Positions 19,948 through 31,012 of a DNA stretch of 64,000 nt are shown here, one piece after another. A model generated the notes under the pieces. The model was not told the origin of the DNA and searched no databases. It worked only from the letters and a program-made list of their open reading frames with translations. How positions within the stretch are numbered: the first letter of the stretch is position 1; every line of letters starts with the position of its first letter. Source of the DNA: Flectonema sp. DT1601 (taxonomy: Eukaryota > Euglenozoa > Diplonemea > Diplonemida > Diplonemidae); contig OZ025813.1 of assembly GCA_964019425.1 (NCBI GenBank), forward strand, positions 434,001 to 498,000, in the 5' to 3' direction. A program made the position numbers and the translations under genes.

Positions 19948-21098
19948 CTACACGACAGCAGGTGTTGGGGTTGTTGTTGTCGTTTGTACTTGAGCATCCG
20001 AGACAAAGTTTACATCAGTGTATGTTGCCCAGTCTCCTCCAGGGTATGCTTCATAGCAACTACAGTCTTCAGTTGATTCAAAGTTGAAATACCCACACAT
20101 AGAATTAGAGTCTGAGAACGTTTGTGAAAAAGTTCTTCCATAGTGATCAAATGTTGAGTCTCTACAAACATCATAAACGGTATCACACATACGACGACAA
20201 ACTCTCAGTTTTAACGTAGTGTCTAATACATTAGTAGTAGCATCCTTTTCTTGATAAGGATAAAAAATAGTTTGATCTGCGCTACACGGCCAACACATAA
20301 GCGCTTCAAGCATCGCATGACATTCACCTTCACCATAACGATCTCCTTTGACTCTTTCGATCCAGTCGTTTTGTTCGAATATAGTGTCTGCTTCTTCATT
20401 TGTGCAACAGCTCCATCTTTTAAATTGTAAGCATCTTCGCATGTATCTTTCACGAGTTGGGGTTTTGCCACCCCAAAATGGACATTGGCGATCTAAGGCT
20501 TGTGTTGGTGCCTTGTTCTCATCACGGTTACATACAGTGATTGTGTTTATCGAGGGATAAATTTCAATCGTGACAGTTCCCAACATTGCTCCCGAAACAA
20601 GAATTGCAAGACAAGGTGACAATATAAACCCAGCACTCAAAAACTTATCTCTTCCAGAACGGCTATCTTTCTTTCTGCTGGTGGCCGTGGCAACAGTGTT
20701 TGACTCTGCTTCTTGAGTTCTATTTAATTTTTCATAACTGACATCTCTGCTTACTGCTTTATTCATTCCTATGCCAAAGCAAAGTCCACAGACTGCTATT
20801 GCCGTGCTTATTGTTAAGAATGTTTCAGCTAAATATTTATCATAAACTTGATTATCTTTTTTAACCCTCACAAAGTATGCAACACCCATAATGAAAAAGA
20901 GCGTATTAAGGAAACAGCAGAACGCCACAGACTGTTTTAGGATTTGTTTATTATTATTATTATTTTTTTTAAAATGCTCTTAATAAATTTCAAACATACA
21001 TTAAACCTCCATCGCTGCTCGTTCGATAACTCAAAGAATCCTTGCTTTTTTGGTTCTTCACCTGAGGTTAATCCCTTGTGCTCTGCGTCAGTCGACAT
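19948..21098 (-). CDS. Folate-receptor-like cysteine-rich membrane protein, two exons
   Basis: Exon 1 (21098-21000) and exon 2 (20931-19948) join at phase 0 across a 68-nt GTATG...ACAG intron to give 360 residues. After a short cytoplasmic N-terminus there are three hydrophobic segments (about 34-54, 69-90, 127-150). A Cys-rich domain of about 170 residues follows. RCLQFKRWSCCTNEEA, ALMCWPCS and LRVCRRMCDTVYDVC reproduce the NACC, C-HY-CSP and PLCKEDCERWWEDC pattern of the folate-receptor/riboflavin-binding family. The C-terminus is Thr/Pro-rich. In animals the domain binds folate or riboflavin, usually GPI- or secreted-linked. Here it hangs from a multi-pass anchor, so uptake or sensing at the membrane is inference. 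The acceptor TCTCACAG is about 13 nt before the ATG. Confidence 0.65.
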
Positions 21099-21732
21099 GG
21101 TCTGCGAGCATCCTGTGAGATAATACATTTGTAAAATAAGGTTTTTTGTCAACTTAAAAAAACAACACACACATAAAAAACCTGAAGAAAGAAAATTCGT
21201 TAATTGACATATTCAAAAAACTGGTATCAGAATTCGGTGGCAAAACAACACGTTGAGCTTACCGTAATTCAATAAAACAGCGAAGCTAAGAATGGCGTCC
21301 AGGGAAAAAAAAAAAAAGAAAGAAAAAAAAAGATGCAAGGACAATGATGAAAAATATTGCATATTTTTTCCCCCTTTTTTTTCATTCGTCCGGAGCTTGT
21401 AAGATACCATAAAAAAAGGATAGGAACCGGATGGCAGTTACCCAACAAGGTTTGAAAAGAAGCAGTCTGATAGAGTAAGAAACAGAAAAGTAGGCTTATG
21501 CATGGGGCTTACATTAAAGCAGCAGGTGATAAAGAGGAAAAGCCTTGTTTTTTTTTTTTTTTTTTTTTTTTTTTAACGTCGGGATATGAAAGCAGTCGAG
21601 GTAACATTTACATCGGCAACCTAATCTCCAACATTGCTCATCAGCAAGTATTTTATTTTATTTCATTTTTTTTTTTCGCACATTTAAAAAAAAAAGGGAA
21701 CATAGTCCGAAGCAAAATAGCTTGATATTCCC

Positions 21733-21763
<31 letters not shown>

Positions 21764-22183
21764 TTTCGTTTTTGTGCAAAAGTCAAGCCGTTGAGGGGGG
21801 TAACTTGATACTAATATTAAATGAAAAGCAACTTAAAACTGGCTAAAACGAAAATAGGGTTCGGCCAAACCTGGTTGCAACAAATAGTTATGAAAAAAAA
21901 AAGATATTAAAAATATAAAAAACGATGCGCGATTTAAAACAAAAGTACTGAAAAAACAAACAGAATTGTATTGGAATACTGCTTTCCTATTTTTACTTGC
22001 TGCGCTTATGATAATCTGCGAGAATAAATATAAAGAAAATTATAAAAAAAAAACAAAAAAAATAAACATCACATGTCTAACCGAATAATGCCCATCTAGT
22101 GAGATAGTGCAACTTAGAGACAAAATGATAAGAGCTTAAATGCTGCTAAGTGATGTTGATTTGCGATTGGTTTACAACAACAA

Positions 22184-22218
<35 letters not shown>

Positions 22219-22701
22219 TTGAAACCTTCAACATTTCTATCAAACGAATGACTCGATCTCGACTTGTAGGTCTAATCTCCTGATTGTCTGATAGTTTATA
22301 AACTAAAAAAACTATTGTTCAACAAATTGCATTTCAAAAGAAATAAAAATAAAATAAAAAATAAACAGTTTGTAAGTAATGTTTTAATACATCATACCCA
22401 CTTCAATCCCCAACTTTTAAAAAAAAAGACATTTTTGTCTTTCACTAGTCACACAAGCAAACCACTGCACAATTCATGAAAAGGTGATAGATTTCCTGTT
22501 CAGGTGGTTAAAATAAAGCACACGCAGAGGAAAAGGAGAAAAACGGAAAAAAATGAAAAATAAGAATTGCTGTCCCGGAGGCGAGGCCAATCCAGACAAC
22601 ACATCGAAAAGCTATGTAAACAGAAAAAAAACAACAGTACAACAGGAAGCCACACTTTTTTTTTTTTTTTTTTTTCCCCCTACCAACTTGGAATCACTTC
22701 C
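21099..22701. other. Intergenic region, no gene supported
   Basis: Long A and T runs (21552-21575, 21740-21766, 22185-22215, 22657-22676), A/T-rich spacer, and a GAGGGGGG motif at 21793. No reading frame with domain-like composition. I see no copy of repeats A-D. Confidence 0.65.
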
Positions 22702-25101
22702 CTAAAACTTCGACATCTCTTCTCTGCTTTGAATAAATTCTATTGTATGATCACTGTATCCACACCTGTCTTTAAATTCATCAAACAATTCTTGAACTTT
22801 AGAATAATATAAATCCTTATAGACCTCAACGCATTCATCAGACGTCCCTTTCTTTGGAGGATGAACTGGAGCACCAACAGCAAGAATCACATTTCGTCGT
22901 CTCGGGATTGGAAGATTCCAACGGCCCATCGGAACAAATGGTATCGGAAACCCAAGTCTGTCCTTAAACCATTTTTGTAAGGTGGGTAATTCTATGTTGT
23001 CGTAGATTTTTGTTTCTCCAAAGCTAAACATTGGAACAATAGGAAGTTGTTTTTCTTGTGCGATTCTAAAAAATCCATTATGAAATGTTACCACTGCTAT
23101 TCTAGTATCCCGAGAACGTGACATAAACATCTCACTCTGACCTCCTATGACTATCAAAGGATTCTTTCCTTCTGATATTGTACGAAGGAGTGTCGGTTTT
23201 GAAACTTCACGAACACCAGCCCAATGAAGTATGTCCCTCATGAGTGGTATGTAATGCATAATTGAAGCAGTCAGTGCCGTCAGTTCAAAATTCGGAAATT
23301 TTTCTCTCCACTCAGTACAACGAATTCCCCAAACCATAGCTGAAGGCATTATCCCGTGAGGATGAAATCCAGCCATGTGCTGTGTCTTCTTACTCCCTGG
23401 ACCTTTTCCTTTTTTTAACAATTTCTTCAGTTTACTACTTATCAACACACTGCCCCCAAAATACGATTTTAAAGTGTCCCAAATGTTTGTAGTTTTGTTC
23501 CATGTGTCGTCACGTCGGTCTTTGATACCTTTATCAGGATCACCAAAGTACGTAACTCCGTACATAAGCCAAACAACAGAGGTGGTGCATAATAATGGAA
23601 ATGCTTTACTGTGCATGGCAGTTGATAGTCCGTATGCTGGAATCCAAGGTGGACTACAGATATACAAAATAGGCTTTGCTACTCGTAAGGTGCTCATCAC
23701 GCTAAAAGTAATTACCCAAACAACAATTGTGATCATCGGCAATACGCAAATACTAAATACTTCTCCCCAAGATTCACCTGTATACCAAATACCAGCAGTG
23801 TTCTCCTCGAGAACAATACCGACACTTAGTGGCACAATTGAAGGCAATGCTACAATAAGCATATTTATTAAAAAAGGAATAAATTGCATATTCCACAACA
23901 AAATAACATAAATCGTTTGGAATAACCCTTGCTTGGGAAGCTTAACTAGATTTTGGTCAGTTAGAGGATTGGGTTGTTTTATTGGTTTTGCCTTGAAAAA
24001 CCTGAAGCTGACAATGCAGAGAACTTCTGACGCCAATGCTGTTATCCCTCCAATTTGCATTAACCGAAATGTAAATTGAAATCCATAATAAAAAATTCCA
24101 TACACAAAGAAAAGCTGGCATATTATTGAAACAGAAAAAAGCATCCAAGTAACAGCTTGTAAAACAATGAATTGAGACCCACCAGTAAATGGTTGCCAAA
24201 AGGACCATCCCCTTAGGCCGAGTATCCTTCCGCCGAGACCGTGTGTTAAGAATATTGCAACAGGTGTTATTATTAAGGATAGCACCGCAGGAAGTAATAT
24301 ATTGTCGGTCATCCACTCCACTGAAATTGATAAGCTGACAATAATTAAAATAAGAAGTAAATTCATAGTGAGAAGCTCAGCAAAACTGTCCATCTTTTCA
24401 CCATCATCGGTACTTTTTAAAAAAGTCGTATTTTCTCTTGTCAGTAACGGTTGATCGTCATCAAGCGGACAGTTAAACGACTCATGCAGAGAGGAAACCG
24501 AATACGTTGATGTTGAATTTTCTACTTTTTTTTTACGAGATATCGGAGTAACGAATGTGTGTAAGCTGCTGGCCATAAGGACTTGGGATAAAATACCGAA
24601 TATACCCGAGCTGCTAAGCAGACCAACTGTTTGCTCTCCCCACCACAGAGTCACTATTAAGGCGATAATAGCAACGGAATAAAAAAACCAGGATAGACCT
24701 TGTAGGACTACGAATGCTGCTCCACCAGAGAATGGTTGCCACAAAGCATATCCGGCGTGTTTTGTCGTACCTGTCGCATGTAAGGCAGGAACAACAACGA
24801 CTAATATCAACCCACCAATTGTATACAACATTCCAGCAGTAAATTGTGATGTTCCCCAAGCTCTGTCCGCAGCAACTGATATTCCTCCGGCAATAAACGC
24901 CATAGCCACATAGAACATGTTATACTTTCCTTTATCTCCTTCTTTTGGAGTTCCGTTTCCTGTATTTTCTAGAGCTTGCAGTCTTAACTTTAAAAATTCA
25001 TTTTCATCTTTTAATTTATCAATTTCATCGTCGTATTCACTTTTAGCATCCGCGAACGAGTCATCCCTACTGACTGTTGTGGGGCTCCGCTCATCGGACA
25101 T
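22702..25101 (-). CDS. DGAT2-family acyltransferase fused to a duplicated multi-pass membrane module
   Basis: A 799-residue intronless protein. The C-terminal 240 residues are a DGAT2-type acyl-CoA acyltransferase: FHPHGIMP with the HPHG motif at 580-583, GGQSEMF near 652, and HNGFFRIA...PIVPMFSFGE near 674-696. DGAT2 enzymes acylate diacylglycerol or wax/sterol-type acceptors at the ER and lipid droplets. The first 500 residues are unusual: about ten hydrophobic helices including two copies of a module sharing the pattern WQPF-S/T-GG..F-V/I-VLQ..S/T-W...SV..I (about residues 120-150 and 300-330). A short coiled coil (about 20-47) precedes them. DGAT2 normally has one or two N-terminal helices, so this is a fusion. 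The acceptor CATCTCAG is 16 nt before the ATG. The substrate is not predictable. Confidence 0.85.
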   Translation of the reverse strand: MSDERSPTTVSRDDSFADAKSEYDDEIDKLKDENEFLKLRLQALENTGNGTPKEGDKGKYNMFYVAMAFIAGGISVAADRAWGTSQFTAGMLYTIGGLILVVVVPALHATGTTKHAGYALWQPFSGGAAFVVLQGLSWFFYSVAIIALIVTLWWGEQTVGLLSSSGIFGILSQVLMASSLHTFVTPISRKKKVENSTSTYSVSSLHESFNCPLDDDQPLLTRENTTFLKSTDDGEKMDSFAELLTMNLLLILIIVSLSISVEWMTDNILLPAVLSLIITPVAIFLTHGLGGRILGLRGWSFWQPFTGGSQFIVLQAVTWMLFSVSIICQLFFVYGIFYYGFQFTFRLMQIGGITALASEVLCIVSFRFFKAKPIKQPNPLTDQNLVKLPKQGLFQTIYVILLWNMQFIPFLINMLIVALPSIVPLSVGIVLEENTAGIWYTGESWGEVFSICVLPMITIVVWVITFSVMSTLRVAKPILYICSPPWIPAYGLSTAMHSKAFPLLCTTSVVWLMYGVTYFGDPDKGIKDRRDDTWNKTTNIWDTLKSYFGGSVLISSKLKKLLKKGKGPGSKKTQHMAGFHPHGIMPSAMVWGIRCTEWREKFPNFELTALTASIMHYIPLMRDILHWAGVREVSKPTLLRTISEGKNPLIVIGGQSEMFMSRSRDTRIAVVTFHNGFFRIAQEKQLPIVPMFSFGETKIYDNIELPTLQKWFKDRLGFPIPFVPMGRWNLPIPRRRNVILAVGAPVHPPKKGTSDECVEVYKDLYYSKVQELFDEFKDRCGYSDHTIEFIQSREEMSKF

Positions 25102-25587
25102 TTTGTTACAGCGTATCCTGAGATGATAAGTATTAAATACAATGCATTAATTGCCTAAATAATCATACTAACGATAAATTAGATACTAATTGGATGGAAC
25201 CTTTTAGTACTCTTCATTATAAACTAATTCCTTCATCATCATTATTCACACTTCTCGGCAGCCACTCAACTGCATCAGTGATACTGCTTCAGACTCCAGC
25301 AGAGCATTATGGCCTAACGGGGTTCATTTTAGTGAGGATGATGTATTGAGAGAAATAGACGATAACAGCAGTAAACTTTTTCAGAGACCCATTCAAATCA
25401 AGCATGGCAAATTAGAGAGGAAGATCTGTGGCTTGCAACGATGCAGCCAATTGCAACAAAGCTACCGCAGATAAAATAGTCAATGGGGTATAAAGAAAAA
25501 AGATAAAATCTGTACATTTGAAAAACGGGGGAAATGTTTGGGAGCGATTTCTTTTTTTTTCTATCGTTTTAGAGTAATGACTTCTGT
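25102..25587. other. Intergenic region holding an HMG pseudogene fragment
   Basis: Besides the fragment at about 25255-25372 I see the leader and acceptor of the DGAT2-like gene (25102-25120) and the 3' UTR of the first HMG gene. A short poly(T) is at 25552. Confidence 0.6.
25255..25372 (-). pseudogene. 5' fragment of a mitochondrial-type HMG gene
   Basis: On the minus strand this aligns with the leader and first codons of the HMG gene starting at 26768. Shared parts are the pyrimidine-rich acceptor region, the CACTAAAATGAAC start context, the ATGCTCTGCTGGAGTC stretch and the ATGCAGTTGAG stretch. It is shortened by deletions and does not continue into a reading frame. Confidence 0.7.
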
Positions 25588-26768
25588 CTACTGGCTCTTG
25601 TACTTCTTAGCGATAGCTACTGATGCAATTTTGAAGGCATTCCTAGGGGAAGTGCTCGACTTCTTTGCCTCGTTGTAAGCAGCAGCAAAGTTTTTCTTCA
25701 CGAATGCCGCATACTTGTTTGGCTTCTTCTTCAGACTCTGTCTGGTGGCGTTTCTCTTGGCGAGGTTCTTCTTCGCCTCGTCACGGTACTTCTGCTTCTG
25801 TCCGTCACTCAGAGCCTGTTATTTTTTATTATCAAAAAGTCATAAGAATTAAACAGAATCCGCTTACGATATCGCAGCACTACCAGAGATCAGCGTGTGT
25901 ACACTCTTTAGCTCAATCTCTGACTCAGAAAGAAGTTTTATTACCCTTGAGTGAAAGCTTGTAATGTGTAGAAATAACATCTCACTTGATTAAATGATTA
26001 AGTGCATACCTTCCAATCAGCAGCAATTGTCTTTGAGAGTCCACCCTTCTTACCACCGGTAGTCTTTTGGACAAACAAAGAATAAGGATTGACAGCACCA
26101 GATGCCTTGATGGCCTTCTTGTTAGCTCTCTTCATTTGAACAGCAGCTCTCTTCTTCTCAACAGCAGCTCTCATCGAAGCAGCCCGCTTCTGCTTTGCTG
26201 CGACTCTCCTAGCATGGCTTGCCTTTTTGGAGGCTCTCATTTTTGCAAGTTTCAATCTGTTTGCAGCAACCTTCTTTGCTTCTCTGGCTCTCAAAGCTGC
26301 CTTTGCTACTCTGGCTTTCTTGGCTGCCTTTGCAGCCTTCTTAGCAGCAGCCTTCTTTGCTACTCTGGCTCTCTTGGCTGCCTTTGCATCCCTCTTAGCA
26401 GCAGCCTTCTTTGCTACTCTGGCTCTCTTGGCTGCCTTTGCATCCCTCTTAGCAGCAGCCTTCTTTGCTGCTCTGGCTCTCTTTGCAGCAGCCTTGGCTC
26501 TGACTGCAGCAGCCTTCTTGGCAACAGCGGCCTTCTTAGCAGCGACATTCTTCTTCACGGCCTTCTTGGCAACCTTCTTCACCTTCTTCACAGCCTTCTT
26601 GGCAACCTTCTTAGCGACCTTCTTCACAACCTTCTTGGCGGCAACCTTCTTCACAGTTCTCAGCTGCATCATTGAAGTGGTTGAGAATGCTGGTTGGCTG
26701 CTTCTGACTCCAGCAGAGAGCATCATGCTTCTCACCTGACGGCGAGCAATGAAGCGGATAGAGTTCAT
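25588..26768 (-). CDS. Mitochondrial-type Lys/Ala-rich double HMG-box protein 1
   Basis: Exons 26768-26010 and 25815-25588 (intron 194 nt, GTATG...ACAG, phase 0) encode 328 residues. The first 30 are Arg/Ser-rich without acids (MNSIRFIARRQVRSMM), a typical mitochondrial presequence. Residues about 40-215 are histone-H1-like Lys/Ala/Arg repeats, including an AAKRDAKAAKRARVAKK unit repeated nearly exactly. An HMG box follows from VNPYSLFVQKTT across the splice junction (AADWK|ALSDGQKQKYRDEA), then a second box (KPNKYAAFVKKNFAAAY...AIAKKYKSQ). Double HMG boxes behind a presequence recall TFAM-type mtDNA packaging proteins, and the basic tail recalls kinetoplast-associated proteins. Packaging of mitochondrial DNA is therefore inferred. 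The acceptor CCCAACATAG is about 25 nt before the ATG. Paralogs are at 28666 and 32378. Confidence 0.85.
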
Positions 26769-26984
26769 TTTAGTGAGAATGTTGGATGTTATGCTATGTT
26801 GGGAGAAATAAACGATGATAGTCAAGCATGTCAAATCAGAGAAGATCTGTGGCTGTAACAATGCAGTCAATTGCCACCCGCAGATAAAGCACAATGGACA
26901 TTAAGAAAAAATATAAAAACACAATCAGTACATGAGAAACAGAGAAAACAGTAGATTGGAGTAATCTATAGTTGCAGGGAAACC

Positions 26985-27228
26985 CAAGTCTAGCGGTCTT
27001 CTTGTACTTCTTAGCGACAGCTGGGGTTGCCGCTATAAAGGCAACCCGTGGTGTAGCGCCCAACTTCTTTGCCCCACCAGCAAAGTTCTTCTTCGTAATA
27101 CCGCATACTTGGTTAGCTTGGCAGCACCCCTCTTCACAGTTCTCAGCTGTATCATCAAAGTGGTCGAGAAAGTTGCGCTGCTTCTGACCTGACAGCGAGT
27201 AATGAAGTGGATAGAGTTCGTTGTGGTA
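26985..27228 (-). pseudogene. Internally deleted HMG pseudogene
   Basis: The minus strand begins like HMG protein 1 (ACGAACTCTATCCACTTCATT, then the CTGTCAGGTCAGAAGCAGC and AGCTGAGAACTGTGAAG blocks). It then jumps to the second HMG box region (ACCAAGTATGCGGTATT, AAGAAGAACTTTGCTG, GCTAAGAAGTACAAGA). The whole Lys/Ala-rich middle, the first HMG box and the intron are missing. The start codon is ACG. No function expected. Confidence 0.8.
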
Positions 27229-27392
27229 ACGATGCTGTATTGGAGAAGACGATACCAGCAGTGAACTTGTACAAAGATCTTTTCTGTCCGTCAAATGTGG
27301 TTTATCTGCAAACAAGGATAATCGTAATGAAAGATTGCAGGAATCTATTACATTAGAAGAACAGCCGGTAGTCTTCTCGATCATTAATTTAA

Positions 27393-27540
27393 ATCTACTT
27401 CACGACAGCAGCGGATGCAACCTTGAAAGCGCCTCAGGGGAAGCGTTCGACTTCTTCACCCCGCCACTAGCAGCAATCGCTCACGAACGTCGCGTACCTG
27501 TTTAGCTCTTCTTTGCGTTCGTTATGATACATTTGCGACG
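27393..27540 (-). pseudogene. 3' fragment of an HMG gene
   Basis: Aligns with the end of the second exon of HMG protein 1 (AACAGGTACGCGACGTTCGTG, AAGAAGTCGAACGCTTCCCC, GGTTGCATCCGCTGCTGTCG). It has indels and no matching upstream exon. It lies just upstream of the deleted copy at 26985-27228 and may derive from the same event. Confidence 0.65.
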
Positions 27541-27981
27541 ACAAGTGAGGATGCTGCAAGGAAGCATGGCAATGGCAACCAAGGATAAGATTGCAACTAC
27601 GAAAAATTAAAGTTGATTAACAGGAGAATAACAATTCTATTTTGGAAAAAAGATAGTGGATTTTAATTGATTTTCAAACGAACATTTCAATACTGCAAGA
27701 AGGTCGTGGATAACGAGTAAGCTGTATGAAAACAAATACACAATATAACAGTTATCGCAAATAGAAACAGTGATGTCACGATTAAAAGTGTTAGATAAGC
27801 TTAATGTTGTTTTTAGTGACCGAAATACATAACCCATCTCTGTAGGGAGGAATAGCGCCAGGGAAGTTTGCTTCCTCCAGCTGAGAAATATTGCTGACCA
27901 GCTTATTTAAGTGATTAATTAATTCTGAAAAGAGAGGCAAAAATACAGTTTTTGAAGTACATAACGACATCCTTGACGATA

Positions 27982-28222
27982 TTTACTTATTTATGATACC
28001 TAGCCAAAAGCTCAACAGGGTAACAGTTATATCGCTACCAGCAGCCGTGAGACTCTCACAGACGATAAGAGACGTAGAATAACCTGGAACAAATGACTAC
28101 CTAAACCCACCGCCCACGCGAGCAGACAGTGTTGGAGACGGCTGAAAACATTAGATAAGAAAATAAGAAATAAAGTAATGATAAGAAAGAGAAATGATAC
28201 CAATAAAATAAAATAAGACATA
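27982..28222 (-). mobile_element. Family B short retroelement-like copy 1
   Basis: About 83-90% similar by eye to 50943-51232 over most of its length (the gctcac-gtaacagttatatcgctacc, gtgagactctcacagacgat and cgcgagcagacagtgtt blocks). It lacks one segment of about 33 bp present there. Read on the minus strand it ends in a short TAAATAAGT tail. No coding capacity. SINE-like origin is inference. Confidence 0.6.
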
Positions 28223-28665
28223 GGAACCAATATGATTTCTTGACTTACAATTTCGATATTTCTTTTTGTTTTTTTTCCAAGAAAAAAAAAAGAATCGGCA
28301 CCTCAAAATAATTCTCACACCTTGTTTTTGTTTGTGCGCAACCGGAAAAAAAAATTTTAAAAAAAAAACACCGGAATTTAAAAAACAATAATAACCAACA
28401 CCCATAAACGGCGACAGATAGAAAAATAAAATATAGGCCAATAATGAGTTCATGTAGGCATGGCTCACTAGGGTATTTCTTGTTAATTTGATGCAAAACA
28501 ATATTTGCATAAGGAAGAAAGAAAAAAAAAAACTTACGGACTAAAACTAATAAAAATCTAACATAAAACCAATACAATAATGTAACAGTACGCATAATGA
28601 AATAGAAAATCAATTAAAAACACAATTTGTGTGTTAATCGGCAAAGGATCTAAGAACAACATGCA

Positions 28666-29473
28666 CTACCGGTTTCTGTACTTCCTTGCGACTGCAGCCG
28701 ATGCAGCCTTGAAGGCAGCTTTGTGGGAGTTGTTTGAAGCCTTCGAGCGTACCTCGTCATAAGTGGCAGAAAAGTGGTCCCTAACAAATAATGCGTACTT
28801 AGTAGGAGTTTTCATACTCTGTTTGATAGCTGTTCTCTTAACGAGGTTACTAGTCGCTTCGTCACGGTACCTCTGCTGTTGCTCTTCGCTCAGAGCCTGT
28901 ATGTTGTTCGCGTGTTGGAAAGGGCAAGTAACGTAGTAGTTGAAAGTCAGGACAAGATGAAAAGCATACCTTCCATTTAACTGCCAAATCCGTCGTACTC
29001 ATGGAACCCTTTTTATCAGTAGTAGTCTTCTGGACAAACAAAGTGAACGGTCGAACAGCACCAGTTGCTTTTATAGCCTTCTTCACAGCTCTCTTCTTCT
29101 TAGTAGCGGCTTTCCTTGCAACTTTTCTCTTCCTAATAGCAGCAACTTTCGCCTTCCATGTTTTATATTTCGCTTTCTTTTTGAGTATCATCTCAACGGC
29201 CTTCTTCTTCAGCGCGATCTTTTTCTTCTCCCTTCTTGCGGTTCTCTCATCCACAGCAGCAGATCGTAAAGCAGCAATCCTCTGCTTTTTAGCAAGAGCG
29301 GCTGCCCTTGGTGCAGCCTTTATATATGCGGCAACTTTTTTCAGTTTTTTTGTTGGATTTTTGGAAGTAACGCTCTTCCTCGCTATTCCAAGTGAAACTC
29401 TAGCACGGTGTGTGTCTTTGGCGGCAAACTGTAAGGCCACTCGACGACGTGCAGCAACACGAATGGCGTTCAT
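28666..29473 (-). CDS. Mitochondrial-type double HMG-box protein 2
   Basis: Exons 29473-28970 and 28896-28666, separated by a 73-nt GTATG...ACAG intron at exactly the same position and phase as in the paralog at 25588 (VKWK|ALSEEQQQRYRDEA). The product is 244 residues. It starts MNAIRVAARRRVALQF (presequence-like), then a Lys/Ala/Arg-rich stretch (about 30-138). HMG box 1 opens with VRPFTLFVQKTT, and box 2 with TPTKYALFVRDHF and ends VARKYRNR. The Lys-rich repeats are less regular than in protein 1. Role as for protein 1: inferred mitochondrial nucleoid protein. The acceptor AATTCAG is only about 7 nt before the ATG. Stop TAG. Confidence 0.83.
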
Positions 29474-29649
29474 CAGCTGCCTGAATTACTTACCCGCTGT
29501 TTATAATTATTACCACGCTTACGAGAAGGGACGTCATCTCGTGTAAGATGTAATGAAAACACTGTTGGAGAAAACAACAAAATATGTAATTGAGAATAAA
29601 ATAACAAAAACAGAAGTCACTTGACTAGCTTGTCTGAAGGGGATAATTT

Positions 29650-29710
29650 AGGAACAATAATTTCTCCGACAATCTTGACTGTTAGCGGCAGCGTAGTAAA
29701 TGACTGCAAA
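29650..29710. repeat. Dispersed repeat D, copy 1
   Basis: Sixty bases from ggaacaataatttctccgac to gtaaatgactgcaaa match 53420-53480 with about two differences. In both copies the right end abuts a low-complexity tract (TAAA here, G/A there). Confidence 0.85.
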
Positions 29711-29729
29711 TAAATAAATAAATATGTGT

Positions 29730-29897
29730 ATTAATTGGGGGGATGCTTAAGTTGACATAATTCAACTCGAAACAGTTTAATTATTATCGAGTGGGGATTC
29801 CGGCGCCGAGCGCGAAGCGCGAGGGGTCGGCATCACCACGAGATGATAATTATGAGTTGAGAGTTAGACATTATGTCAACTTACCGCCCAATTTTAT
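29730..29897. repeat. Foldback (long imperfect inverted repeat) with CpG-rich loop
   Basis: Arms of about 60 bp (29730-29792 and 29836-29897) are inverted copies. Matching parts are aattggg/cccaatt, taagttgacataa/ttatgtcaactta, ctcaactc-type pairs and ataattatc-type pairs. The loop 29793-29835 (ggcgccgagcgcgaagcgcg and on) is strikingly GC-rich in an AT-rich region and is itself partly palindromic. No coding capacity. Confidence 0.75.
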
Positions 29898-29898
29898 A

Positions 29899-30580
<682 letters not shown>

Positions 30581-30584
30581 ACCA

Positions 30585-30645
30585 CTGGAGGCCACGTGAA
30601 CATAGTTGAGCGCCACTAGCCTATGTTACCGTAACAGTTTTTTTA
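30585..30645. repeat. Short repeat F, copy 1
   Basis: Block with gg-ccacgt, gttgagcgcc, then cctatgttaccgtaaca. It aligns with 31565-31625 (ggaccacgt, ggttgagcgtcc, ccctgtagtccgttaca). Confidence 0.45.
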
Positions 30646-30683
30646 TAAAACTCATGAGTACTTAATTAATAGATTAGCTTGTC

Positions 30684-31005
30684 TGAAAGGAGGGGGATGT
30701 ATGTTCGATTTTGTAAAAATTACAACTGTGTTGTATCATAAAAAACATAAAGATAATTTAACATTATGTTTTAAATACAGTGACTGAAGGGGGGGTTGAA
30801 TGTTTGAATTTTGTAAAATACAACTGTTTTGTATCGCGTAACATAGCGATGGTTTAACATCTGTTAAGGATACAGTGACTATGGTGATGCTTAACTTAGC
30901 CTTTTAAAGTAACTATTAGGTTTCGAGAGTAATCCATATACCTCTTACCTCTATTCTCTCTCATCAGTATGGTGTAGAAGTAAGTCAATCAATTAACACT
31001 ACTGA
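30684..31005. repeat. Repeat family C, two head units and one tail
   Basis: A C head unit (about 90 bp: tgtatgttcgattttgtaaa through aaatacagtgact) at 30684-30783 is followed by a second head plus tail at 30783-31000. The second head and tail match 51362-51575 almost base for base. Each head has an ATACAA...TTGTAT hairpin and ends ATACAGTGACT. The tail runs from ggtgatgcttaac to ctctctcatcag. Confidence 0.85.
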
Positions 31006-31012
31006 GGGTTAA

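Larger units (their letters stand above)
26769..28665. other. Intergenic region with HMG pseudogene pieces and a family B element
   Basis: Contains two HMG-derived fragments (26985-27228, 27393-27540) and a family B element (27982-28222). The remainder (27541-27980 and 28223-28665) is A/T-rich with no supported gene. Confidence 0.6.

Noticed and set aside
26067-26739. Plus-strand Leu/Ser-rich and Phe/Ala-rich frames
   Set aside because: Antisense shadows of the Lys/Ala repeats of HMG protein 1.
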